From Luteimonas gilva (GTDB lineage: Bacteria > Pseudomonadota > Gammaproteobacteria > Xanthomonadales > Xanthomonadaceae), in NCBI RefSeq assembly GCF_005239095.1, contig NZ_SZUA01000003.1, forward strand, positions 558,001 through 622,000: DNA of 64,000 nucleotides. The letters are read 5' to 3'. The translations under genes and the position numbers were made by a program. A model generated the notes under the pieces. The model saw only the letters and a list, made by a program, of their open reading frames with translations. It was not told the origin of the DNA and searched no databases. This document shows, in pieces, positions 27,207 to 37,194 of the stretch. The first letter of the stretch is position 1; each line of letters begins with the position of its first letter.

Positions 27207-28447
27207 GCGGCGTGGTCCTGAGCGTCGACAACATAGGCAAGGCATACGTGGAATATGCCAGCGAGTTGCAGCGCTTCGCGCGCTGGTTCGGTTTCCCCGT
27301 CAAGCCGAAGGCCGAGCACTGGGTGTTAAGGCACCTGACGTTCCGGATCGCGACCGGAGAATCGGTCGGATTGATAGGGCAGAACGGCGCCGGTAAAAGC
27401 ACCGTCCTGAAGATGATCAGCGGCACGACCCAGCCGAGCGAAGGCAAGGTGGCGCTGCGCGGGCGCGTTTCCGCCCTCCTTGAGCTGGGACTGGGATTCA
27501 ACCCGGAATTGACCGGGCGCGAAAACGCCATCTATTCGGCGGGATTGATGGGCCTGCCCCAGTCGCGCATACAAACGTTGATGCCTTCGATCGAGGAGTT
27601 CGCCGAGATCGGCGAATATTTCGATCAGCCGATGCGCACCTATTCCAGCGGGATGCAAATGAGGGTGGCCTTCAGCGTCGCCACGGCCGTGCGGCCCGAC
27701 ATCCTAATCGTGGACGAGGCGTTGTCGGTCGGCGACGCGTACTTCGTGCATAAGTGCTTCCAGCGCATCCGCGAATTCCGAGAGGCGGGCACGACGCTTT
27801 TGATCGTCTCTCACGACCCGACGGCGATCCAAAGTTTGTGCGATAGGGCGATCCTCCTGGACGACGGGCGGATGGTGTTGGACGGCGAACCTCAGCAAGT
27901 CTTCGACTATTACAACGCCCTCGTGGCGGAGAAGGAGAACCGCACCGTTCGCACGGAGCGCTCGTCCAGCGGACGCATCGTCACGCAGTCGGGCACGGGC
28001 GAGGCGGTGATAGAGGATGTGGCGTTGACCGATGGCGGTGGTCTTCCGGTGGAGTACATCGGTGTCGGGCAGGCCGCGGCGCTGCGCGTGCGCGCAAGGG
28101 TCGTGCAGGGGATCGAAAGGCTCGTGTTCGGATATACGATTCGGGATCATCTGGGCCGCCCGATGTTCGGCACTAATACGCACTACACGGATCAGCCTTG
28201 CCAGCATTTGAAATCCGGGGATAGGGTCGAGTTCGTCGTCCGGTTCCCGATGAATCTCGGCCCGGGCACTTATTCGGTGTCGGTCGCCCTGACCAGCGCC
28301 GAGACTCATTTGGTCAACAACTACCAATGGCGCGATCTCGCGCTCGTGTTCACGGTCGCCAACATCGGTCTGCCGCCGTTCGTCGGTTCGGCATGGATCC
28401 CGGCGGCGATAGAAGTGTCTGCGCTCGATCGCGAACCGACGGCTTGA
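27203..28447 (+). CDS. wzt: O-antigen ABC transporter ATPase with C-terminal polysaccharide-binding domain
   Basis: 414 residues. ATPase half (1-245): Walker A 'GQNGAGKSTVLKMISG', 'LLELGLGFNPELTGRENA', signature 'YSSGMQMRVAFS', Walker B 'ILIVDEALSVGD', switch His in 'LIVSHDP'. C-terminal half (about 255-410) is a beta-rich Wzt_C-type domain ('VLVFGYTIRDHLGRPMFGTNT'-like, 'GPGTYSVSVALTS', 'WRDLALVFTV'). That domain recognises the modified non-reducing end of the O-chain before export. This long form implies export depends on a terminal modification, which fits the methyltransferase two genes on. The start ATG overlaps the wzm stop. Confidence 0.95.
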   Translation: MSGVVLSVDNIGKAYVEYASELQRFARWFGFPVKPKAEHWVLRHLTFRIATGESVGLIGQNGAGKSTVLKMISGTTQPSEGKVALRGRVSALLELGLGFNPELTGRENAIYSAGLMGLPQSRIQTLMPSIEEFAEIGEYFDQPMRTYSSGMQMRVAFSVATAVRPDILIVDEALSVGDAYFVHKCFQRIREFREAGTTLLIVSHDPTAIQSLCDRAILLDDGRMVLDGEPQQVFDYYNALVAEKENRTVRTERSSSGRIVTQSGTGEAVIEDVALTDGGGLPVEYIGVGQAAALRVRARVVQGIERLVFGYTIRDHLGRPMFGTNTHYTDQPCQHLKSGDRVEFVVRFPMNLGPGTYSVSVALTSAETHLVNNYQWRDLALVFTVANIGLPPFVGSAWIPAAIEVSALDREPTA

Positions 28448-28450
28448 TCC

Positions 28451-29914
28451 GTGGACTTCATGAAGAGCATCGATGCCCAACCCATTCCGAGCGAAGACGC
28501 GGACGACGCTTGGCGTTTGTGGATCGCATTGACGGAGCAGGCTGCGCGTAGCTCAGAACTCGAGGCCGAATTGGCTTCATTGAAATCGAGCAGGAGCTGG
28601 CGTTTGACGGCTCCGCTGCGCGCGGCGATGCGGCTGCTGCGGCCCGTTGGCGCAAGCGGCGCCAAACGGTGCGCGTTCGGTGCCGACGGAATCGCACCCG
28701 ACCGCGCACTGCTTGCGGCACCTTGGGTGTCGAAGGTTCTGGCCGCGGACGACGGCGTCAGTCCAAGATGGTTGGTGGATGTCACCATGCTGGACAGCGA
28801 AGATCTCGGCGCGGGAGTGCAGCGCGTGACGAGAAGGTTGCTGGCCGAAATGCTATTCAGCCCGCCAGAGCGCTGCAGGATAGAGCCGGTGCGTCTCGTG
28901 CAGGGCCGCTATCATCACGCGCGAAGATTCCTCGCTCGATTCCTGGGCGTGCCCGCCGCGCTCTTGGGACCGGACGACGCCGTACAGCCTCGCGCGCACG
29001 ATCGTCTGCTCGGATTGGATTTTTGCCGAGGCCGGGCGACCGAGCTGCGGTCCGCGCTCGAAGCGCTGCGCGCCGCAGGAACGGAAGCGAGTCTCGTCGT
29101 CCATGATGTTCTTCCGCTTTCCGATCCGCAGTGGTTTCCCGACGAGGTCGTGCGCGATTACGAATCGTGGCTTGCGGTGCTTTCGGCTTGCGGCGACCGT
29201 GCGTTGTGCGTCTCCTCCGACACGGCTATGCGGCTGCGCGACGCTTTGGCTGAACGCGGTTTGGCCGAACCCGCTTGCGGCCTGGCCGTATTTCCGCTCG
29301 GCGCGGACATGCCGCCGGCTCCCGATGCCGAAGTGCTGCCCGCCGGTTCGCAGGCGGCGAGGGTGCTGACCGTTGGCACGCTTGAGCCGCGCAAAGGGCA
29401 TGCCCAAGCTCTGGCGGCGTTCGAACTGCTTTGGAGCCGGGGGTGCGATGTCGAGTGGATCATCGCAGGCCGCGAAGGCTGGCGGGTCGCGCGACTGGCC
29501 GAGGCTTTGCGTTCGCATCCCGAGGCCGGACGGCGTCTGCGCTGGGTCGAAGGGCCGGACGATCGCGTGCTGGCATCGCTATATCGCCGTTGCGATCTGC
29601 TGCTGGCCCCTTCGCAAGGCGAAGGTTTCGGCCTGCCAATCGTCGAGGCCGGGAAGCTGAATTTGGACCTGCTCGTGCGGGATATTCCCGTTTTCCGCGA
29701 AGTGGCGGGCGATGCGGCGACGTATTTCGAAGGTAGCTCCGCAGAAGCCATCGCCGACGCGATCAGCGCGTGGCTCGATCGACGCGCCGAGGCAAATACG
29801 GGGGCGCGTCATTGGGCTACTTGGGCGCAGAGCGCCGAGGCATTGAAATCGATCGTTGCGGCGAGCCGACGTCCGGATAGCGGCTCCGCTCGAAACGGCA
29901 TGGAGACAGCATGA
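28451..29914 (+). CDS. Glycosyltransferase family 4 (GT-B) with N-terminal extension
   Basis: 487 residues, GTG start at 28451 three bases after wzt. Residues 1-60 contain a short helical segment ending 'LKSSRSWRLTAPLRAAMRLL', a motif common in O-antigen glycosyltransferases. The catalytic part (about 110-470) has 'DLGAGVQRVTRRLLAEM', 'GTLEPRKGHAQALAAFELL', and the donor-binding 'APSQGEGFGLPIVEAGKLNL' with the E-x7-E motif. Probably a mannosyl/rhamnosyl-type transferase adding to the O-chain; the exact donor cannot be read from the sequence. Its end overlaps the next ATG. Confidence 0.88.
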   Translation: MDFMKSIDAQPIPSEDADDAWRLWIALTEQAARSSELEAELASLKSSRSWRLTAPLRAAMRLLRPVGASGAKRCAFGADGIAPDRALLAAPWVSKVLAADDGVSPRWLVDVTMLDSEDLGAGVQRVTRRLLAEMLFSPPERCRIEPVRLVQGRYHHARRFLARFLGVPAALLGPDDAVQPRAHDRLLGLDFCRGRATELRSALEALRAAGTEASLVVHDVLPLSDPQWFPDEVVRDYESWLAVLSACGDRALCVSSDTAMRLRDALAERGLAEPACGLAVFPLGADMPPAPDAEVLPAGSQAARVLTVGTLEPRKGHAQALAAFELLWSRGCDVEWIIAGREGWRVARLAEALRSHPEAGRRLRWVEGPDDRVLASLYRRCDLLLAPSQGEGFGLPIVEAGKLNLDLLVRDIPVFREVAGDAATYFEGSSAEAIADAISAWLDRRAEANTGARHWATWAQSAEALKSIVAASRRPDSGSARNGMETA

Positions 29915-31422
29915 GCGACAACAAGCAAGGCGCGGGCGACCTCGACGAGATGATGGAGCAAATTAGGCGAGATCTCGCGCGGACGCCGCCTGTCTCGGAG
30001 CAGGAGCCGTCGTTGGACGAGGTGATGGATCGCGTGCGCGCCGAAATAAAAAGGAGAAAAGACGGGGTGGAAGCCGAATCGGTTCCTATCGGGCCGGAAG
30101 CGGCACCCGCTTGGCGGCCGGCCGTGCCTCGTCTGCCTTCGAAGCGCCAATACACCCTATCGGAATTGCTGCATTACTCGGACGCGGATTTCGTGGACAC
30201 CGCGTACCGCACGGTTTTGCGCCGCTCGCCGGACGAAGGCGGTTTCGAGCATTTCGTGGCCATGTTGCGAAGCGGGGCCTTGAGCAAGGTCGAGATACTC
30301 GGCAAGTTGCGCTGGTCGGCCGAAGGACGGTCCCGCGAAGTGCACATCGACGGACTGCTCGCCCCATATCTGCTGCATACCTGGCGGCGCAAGCCGGTAA
30401 TCGGCCCCGTCATTTCGTGGTTGCGCGGTTTCGCCATGCTCGGAACCGCCGCGAATCGCCAGCTCGCGCTGGAAGCGGCGCAGGACCACGAAACCCATCA
30501 CGTCGGCCGCGCGCTCAATACGGCGGTCGGCGAATTCGAACAACGGCTGGCGAAGCTTTCGGCCCGATTGTCCGCGATCGAGACTTCGGCCGTAAAAGAT
30601 CGAGCCTCGGCGCAGAGCCTGAAAGAAGATCTACAGCGGACCGCTTCCTCGCTGCAGGAGACGAAGCAGCGTTTGTCACGCATCGCGCCCGTCGTCGAAG
30701 ACATGGAGGACAGGCGGCGCAGTCAGCAAGCGGCTTCGAAACGCCTGGCGCCGTTGTACGCGGCCTTCGAGGACGCCTTCCGCGGCGACCGCGCGCTCGT
30801 GCGCGGGCGATGCGAACCTTACCTGGAGTTCGTGCGGGCGGTCGGCGCCGGATCGCAGGACGCACCGGTCCTGGACATCGGCTGCGGACGCGGCGAATGG
30901 TTGGAGCTCCTGCGCGATCACGGCTTGGTCGGACGCGGCATCGATCTGAACCGCGTTTTCATCGATATCTGCAAGCGGCAGGGTCTGGACGTCGTAGAAG
31001 GGGACGCCATCGATTGCATGAGGGCGATGCCGTCCGAATCGATAGGCGCGATCACGTCCATGCATTTGGTCGAGCATTTGGCGTTCGAGGACGTCATCCG
31101 CCTTCTGGATGAGGCGAGGAGAGTGCTTCGGCCGGGCGGTCTGATCCTGCTTGAAACGCCGAATCCGGAGAACAGTTCGGTGGCCACGCTGTCGTTCTAC
31201 CTGGATCCCACGCACCGCAATCCCATTCCGCCGGAAACGCTGAGGTGGGTGGTGGGCGCGCGCGGCTTCGACGGCGCGACGGTCGAGCGCTTGACCGCAA
31301 TGCGCGAGATCGCTGCGCCTCCGCTCCTTGCCGACGAGGTGCCGGGTTCGGCTTCCGTCAACGTCTTGCTCGCCGCATTGAACGCGGCGCCCGACTATGC
31401 GGTTCTAGCATGGCGGCCGTGA
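29911..31422 (+). CDS. DUF4214 - coiled coil - SAM methyltransferase, putative O-chain terminator
   Basis: 503 residues in three parts. About 85-150 is a DUF4214-like domain ('YSDADFVDTAYRTVLRRSPDEGGFEHFV'-type). About 205-285 is a coiled coil (FEQRLAKLSARLSAIETSA… then SLQETKQRLSRI). About 300-425 is a Class I methyltransferase with 'VLDIGCGRGEWLELL' at 319 and 'SMHLVEHLAFEDVIRLL'. In E. coli O8/O9a, WbdD caps the chain by methylation and sets its length with a coiled-coil ruler; this protein has the coiled coil and methyltransferase but no kinase, and the order is reversed. The ATGA overlap with the upstream transferase supports cotranslation. Role as terminator is an inference. Confidence 0.85.
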   Translation: MSDNKQGAGDLDEMMEQIRRDLARTPPVSEQEPSLDEVMDRVRAEIKRRKDGVEAESVPIGPEAAPAWRPAVPRLPSKRQYTLSELLHYSDADFVDTAYRTVLRRSPDEGGFEHFVAMLRSGALSKVEILGKLRWSAEGRSREVHIDGLLAPYLLHTWRRKPVIGPVISWLRGFAMLGTAANRQLALEAAQDHETHHVGRALNTAVGEFEQRLAKLSARLSAIETSAVKDRASAQSLKEDLQRTASSLQETKQRLSRIAPVVEDMEDRRRSQQAASKRLAPLYAAFEDAFRGDRALVRGRCEPYLEFVRAVGAGSQDAPVLDIGCGRGEWLELLRDHGLVGRGIDLNRVFIDICKRQGLDVVEGDAIDCMRAMPSESIGAITSMHLVEHLAFEDVIRLLDEARRVLRPGGLILLETPNPENSSVATLSFYLDPTHRNPIPPETLRWVVGARGFDGATVERLTAMREIAAPPLLADEVPGSASVNVLLAALNAAPDYAVLAWRP

Positions 31423-31433
31423 GCTTGAGGCCG

Positions 31434-33322
<1,889 letters not shown>

Positions 33323-33326
33323 GCGG

Positions 33327-34349
33327 GTGCGGATCGCGGTGATAACGACCGGCATTGCGGGCGACCAATCCGGCGGCGCGGAACGCTTCTTCTCCGCGTT
33401 GGTCAAGGCTTTCGGGGATATCGGGCACGATGCGGAGGAAATCCGCTTGCGGGCCGATGAACCCGACTTCGAACAGATCAAGCGCAATTATTTGGCGTGT
33501 TACGACCTTGACGTTTCCAGCTACGACATGGTCGTTTCGACCAAGGCTCCGACCTGGATGGTGAGGCATCCGAACCATGTCTGCTATCTGGTCCACACCA
33601 TCCGTGTTTTCTACGACATGTTCGACTGGTCGTTCCCGGCGCCGAACGAAGAACAGAGGGCGCAACGCGACCTGATCCACCGCCTCGACACCGGCGGCAT
33701 GTCTCCTCCGCGTTGCAAAGCCGTATTCTCGATCGGCGAGGAGGTTTCGCGGCGCTTGCGCGAAAGCAACGGGCTGGATGCGGAGGTCCTGCATCCGCCG
33801 TTATGGAACAATCATTTCCGCGAAGGTCGGTCCGGAGACTATTTGTTCCTTCCCGGCCGTCTGCATCCTTGGAAGCGCGTCGACCTGGCGATCAGAGCGA
33901 TGCGCCATGTTTCGGCGGACGTGCGGCTGAAGATAGCGGGAGTAGGGGAGGCGGACGAAGAGCTGCGAGCGCTGGCGGCACGAGACGAGCGGATCGAATT
34001 CCTCGGGCGCGTGACGGATGCCGCGCTTCTCGACCTCTATGCCAATGCGTTGGCGGTCCCGTTCACGCCGATGCGGGAAGACTACGGTTACGTCACTTTG
34101 GAAGCCTTCGCCAGCGGGAAGCCGGTGATTACCTGTTCGGATTCGGGAGAGGCGGCCGCGATCGTCCGCAACGGCGAGAACGGCTTCGTTTGCGAAGCCG
34201 ACGCGCAGGCCATCGGCAGGGCGATCGACGCGCTGGCCGCCGACCGCGAACTGGCCGTGCGCATGGGCCTGTGCGGCAAGGCCTGGGTCAATGGGCTTTC
34301 GTGGGAACGCGTAGCGCGCAGGTTGATTGAGGCGGCGATTGACGGTTGA
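33327..34349 (+). CDS. Glycosyltransferase family 4
   Basis: 340 residues, GTG start. GT-B fold: 'VITTGIAGDQSGGAERFFSAL' near the N-terminus, acceptor-side 'VSTKAPTWMVRHPNHVCYLV', donor-side 'LFLPGRLHPWKRVDLAIRAM' and 'EDYGYVTLEAFASGKPVI' (E-x7-E). Begins five bases after gmd and is followed by the fusion transferase. Likely a rhamnosyl or mannosyl transferase of the D-rhamnan type O-chain; the donor is inferred only from context. Confidence 0.88.
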   Translation: MRIAVITTGIAGDQSGGAERFFSALVKAFGDIGHDAEEIRLRADEPDFEQIKRNYLACYDLDVSSYDMVVSTKAPTWMVRHPNHVCYLVHTIRVFYDMFDWSFPAPNEEQRAQRDLIHRLDTGGMSPPRCKAVFSIGEEVSRRLRESNGLDAEVLHPPLWNNHFREGRSGDYLFLPGRLHPWKRVDLAIRAMRHVSADVRLKIAGVGEADEELRALAARDERIEFLGRVTDAALLDLYANALAVPFTPMREDYGYVTLEAFASGKPVITCSDSGEAAAIVRNGENGFVCEADAQAIGRAIDALAADRELAVRMGLCGKAWVNGLSWERVARRLIEAAIDG

Positions 34350-34395
34350 GGGCGCGCATACAGGGAACCGCGCCCTGACGACAAAAAGGGAAAGG

Positions 34396-36408
34396 ATGAG
34401 CAAAGTCACCATTATCGATATGCAGCCGATAACGCCCGCCGTCGGGGGAGGGCGCCAGAGGTTGTTGGGCCTATACCATGCCTTGGGCCCGGATATGCAC
34501 GCTACTTACGTCGGCACCTACGATTGGCGCGGCGAAGCGCCGCGCGACCAGATGCTCACGCCGAATCTGCGCGAAGTGTTGGTTCCCTTGTCCGAAGCCC
34601 ATCACGCAAGCGCGGAAGCCTTGGCGGACCGGATGGAGGGCAGGGTGATGATCGATATCGCCTTCGCCGACCAGGTGCATCTGTCGCCCGCTTTCCTGGA
34701 CGTCGCGCGCCGACACATCGAAGAAGCCGACATCGTGGTCTTTTCGCATCCATGGGCGTATCCCGCCTTGCGCGAAGCGGTCGACAGACGCCAATTGCTG
34801 GTCTACGACTCGCACAACGTGGAATCGGTGCTTAGGTTGTCCTTGCACGAAGACCTGCCGCAGGCGGCGCAACTCCTGCGCCGCGCCGTCGAATGCGAGC
34901 TGCAGCTATGCCGCGACGCCGATCTGATCGTGGCTTGCTCTCACGAAGACCGAGAAACCTTCGCGCGGATCTATGAGGTGCCGTGGTCTAAGCTGCGGAT
35001 CGCGGTAAACGGCATCTTCAGCTTCGCGGTCGGCGCGACCGGCCCCGACGAGAAGCGACGCGCCAGGGAGGAACTGGGGCTGGGCGACAGGCCCGTCGTG
35101 GTTTTCCTCGGTTCCGACTACGGCCCCAACAACGCTGCGGCCGCATACATCGCCGACGAGCTGGCGGCGGCGGTGCCTCGCGCCGACTATGCGCTCATCG
35201 GGAGCTGCTGCCAGGCCTTGGACGGCCGTTCGCGCAGCAATGTGCGTTTGCTGGGCGTGCTGGGAGAAGAAGACAAGCGGCGATGGATGCGAGCCGCGGA
35301 TGTCGCGGTGAACCCATTGGACGCAGGCTCCGGAACGAGCATCAAGATGTTCGACTTCATGAGCGCCAGCTTGCCGGTCGTCACTACGCCGATCGGAGCT
35401 CGCGGCATCGTTTCGCCTGGAGAGCCGCCCTTCGTCGCGTGCGCCATGGCGGATATTCCGCGTACGCTGAACGGACTGCTGGACGATGCGGGGCGGCGCG
35501 CGTCGATCGGCGAAAAAGCGCGGAAGGTCGTCGAGGATTTCTATTCCTGGGAACGCATTTCGCCCGACCTAGGCCGTTTGCTGCAGAAGTTCCTTTCCCA
35601 GCGCCAACGCGAGAAGCCGCGCTTTTCGGTGGTCGTGCCGACTTATGAACGCCACCATCTGCTCGACGCGCTCGCGGCTTGCCTGGAGGCGCAGGAAGAG
35701 AAGGACTTCGAGGTCATCGTCGTCGACCAGTCGCGCGAGCGATGGCCGGGAGCGGACGCGGCTTATGGGTTCGATCTCCATTACGTGAAAAGCGAGGTCA
35801 AGGGGGCCGTGCATGCGCGTAATACGGGTGGGCGATTGGCGACCGGCGCCTGTATCGCCTATACCGATGACGACTGCGAACCAACCCCGCAGTGGCTGGC
35901 TAATGCCGGCAAATGGCTTGCCGATCCCACCGTTGTCGGCGTGGAAGGGCTCGTCCGATCGGAGCATGTCGGCGACCCGGAGTGGCGAGCAGTGACCAAC
36001 GTGGGATTTGAGGGGGTTGGTTTCATGACGGCCAACTTGTTCGTCAAGAACGATGTCTTCCAGCGCTTGGATGGATTTGACTTGTCCTTCGACAATCCGC
36101 ATTTCAGGGAAGACACCGATTTCGGCTGGCGCATGCAAACGGAAGGGGGTGTTCCGTATGCGGCCGACGTGGAGGTCTTTCACCCCGCGCACCGGCGCGA
36201 CATCGAAAGGGAGTCGCAGGCCGAGCGCAACCGATTCTTCGAAAAGGACGCATTGCTCCTGAGCAAGCATCCGGAGCGGTACCGGCAGCTTTTCCTGGCC
36301 GAAGCCCATTTCCTGAATACCGCCGGATTCTGGGATCATTTGGCGCGTGGCGCCGAGAAATACCGCGTCAGTCTGCCGGCCTGGCTCGACGAATACAAAG
36401 CATCTTGA
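34396..36408 (+). CDS. Bifunctional GT4-GT2 glycosyltransferase
   Basis: 670 residues from the ATG at 34396 (AAGGGAAAGG Shine-Dalgarno). N-terminal half (1-400) is a GT-B enzyme ('PAVGGGRQRLLGLYHAL', 'VYDSHNVES', 'DAGSGTSIKMFDFMSASLPV'). From about residue 408 a GT-A/GT2 domain starts ('FSVVVPTYERHHLLDALAA', 'IVVDQSRERW', DDD in 'YTDDDCEPTPQWL', 'HFREDTDFGWRM'). Two catalytic domains in one chain suggest two consecutive linkages of a repeating unit. Linkages and donors cannot be told. An in-frame upstream ATG at 34327 lies inside the previous gene and is not used. Confidence 0.88.
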   Translation: MSKVTIIDMQPITPAVGGGRQRLLGLYHALGPDMHATYVGTYDWRGEAPRDQMLTPNLREVLVPLSEAHHASAEALADRMEGRVMIDIAFADQVHLSPAFLDVARRHIEEADIVVFSHPWAYPALREAVDRRQLLVYDSHNVESVLRLSLHEDLPQAAQLLRRAVECELQLCRDADLIVACSHEDRETFARIYEVPWSKLRIAVNGIFSFAVGATGPDEKRRAREELGLGDRPVVVFLGSDYGPNNAAAAYIADELAAAVPRADYALIGSCCQALDGRSRSNVRLLGVLGEEDKRRWMRAADVAVNPLDAGSGTSIKMFDFMSASLPVVTTPIGARGIVSPGEPPFVACAMADIPRTLNGLLDDAGRRASIGEKARKVVEDFYSWERISPDLGRLLQKFLSQRQREKPRFSVVVPTYERHHLLDALAACLEAQEEKDFEVIVVDQSRERWPGADAAYGFDLHYVKSEVKGAVHARNTGGRLATGACIAYTDDDCEPTPQWLANAGKWLADPTVVGVEGLVRSEHVGDPEWRAVTNVGFEGVGFMTANLFVKNDVFQRLDGFDLSFDNPHFREDTDFGWRMQTEGGVPYAADVEVFHPAHRRDIERESQAERNRFFEKDALLLSKHPERYRQLFLAEAHFLNTAGFWDHLARGAEKYRVSLPAWLDEYKAS

Positions 36409-36444
36409 TGGCCGACAAGGCCGCATACCTACAGGAGACAGTTC

Positions 36445-37191
36445 GTGCATAAACAGGCTTTGAGTAACTATGTCGAAGGCGAACAGCATCGTCTCGTGGA
36501 GGGTTGGCTCGGCGATGGCGCGATTTCGCTGATCTTGGCCGCGGACAGGAGGCAGAAGGCCGCAGGGGTCCGCGGGCCCGTGCTGGAGATCGGAGTGCAC
36601 CACGGGCGATTGTTCCTGCTTTTCGCGATGCTGGCGCGCTCGGACGAGAAGGCTTTGGCGCTGGACCTGTTCGAGGATCAGCACTTGAACATCGATTGGT
36701 CGGGTCGCGGCGATCGCGCGGCGCTATGGAAGAACATCGACACTTATCTGGGCGACCGCGAACGGGTGATCGCCATTCGCGCCAATAGTCTCGATCTCGG
36801 ACCGAACAGTCTCGACGAGCATCTGTCCGGGCAGAAGGTGAGGTTGCTCTCGGTGGACGGCGGTCACACGCGAGAGCATGTGCTCAACGACTTGGCGCTT
36901 GCGAGCGCCTGGCTACATGCCGATGGCATCGTCTTCGTCGACGATTTCTACAATGCCGATTGGCCCGGCGTGAATGAAGGCGTAGTGCGTTACTTGACCG
37001 ATCCCGCGCATGGCCTTGCGCCGCTATGCTACGGAGACAACAAATTGCTGATGTGCAAGCGCGAAGGATGGCAGAGCGCCAATGCTTGGCTCACCACCGA
37101 ATTCCTCCCGACTTGCGCGGCGTACAAGAAGGTCGCGTTCTGCGACTACGAGACGTATCACGTCACGCCGCCGGCGCCCTCTACCGTCTGA
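36445..37191 (+). CDS. Class I SAM-dependent methyltransferase
   Basis: 248 residues, GTG start with an AGGAGA Shine-Dalgarno. 'GPVLEIGVHHGRLFLLFAML' is the SAM-binding loop, 'ALALDLFEDQHLN' the acidic post-strand-2 residue, and 'LLSVDGGHTREHVLNDLALASAWL…VFVDDFYNADWPGV' resembles the macrocin O-methyltransferase/cephalosporin hydroxylase group. Probably methylates a sugar of the O-chain. Last gene of the plus-strand operon; it meets the opposing gene with three bases between the stops and no visible terminator. Confidence 0.82.
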   Translation: MHKQALSNYVEGEQHRLVEGWLGDGAISLILAADRRQKAAGVRGPVLEIGVHHGRLFLLFAMLARSDEKALALDLFEDQHLNIDWSGRGDRAALWKNIDTYLGDRERVIAIRANSLDLGPNSLDEHLSGQKVRLLSVDGGHTREHVLNDLALASAWLHADGIVFVDDFYNADWPGVNEGVVRYLTDPAHGLAPLCYGDNKLLMCKREGWQSANAWLTTEFLPTCAAYKKVAFCDYETYHVTPPAPSTV

Positions 37192-37194
37192 AAC

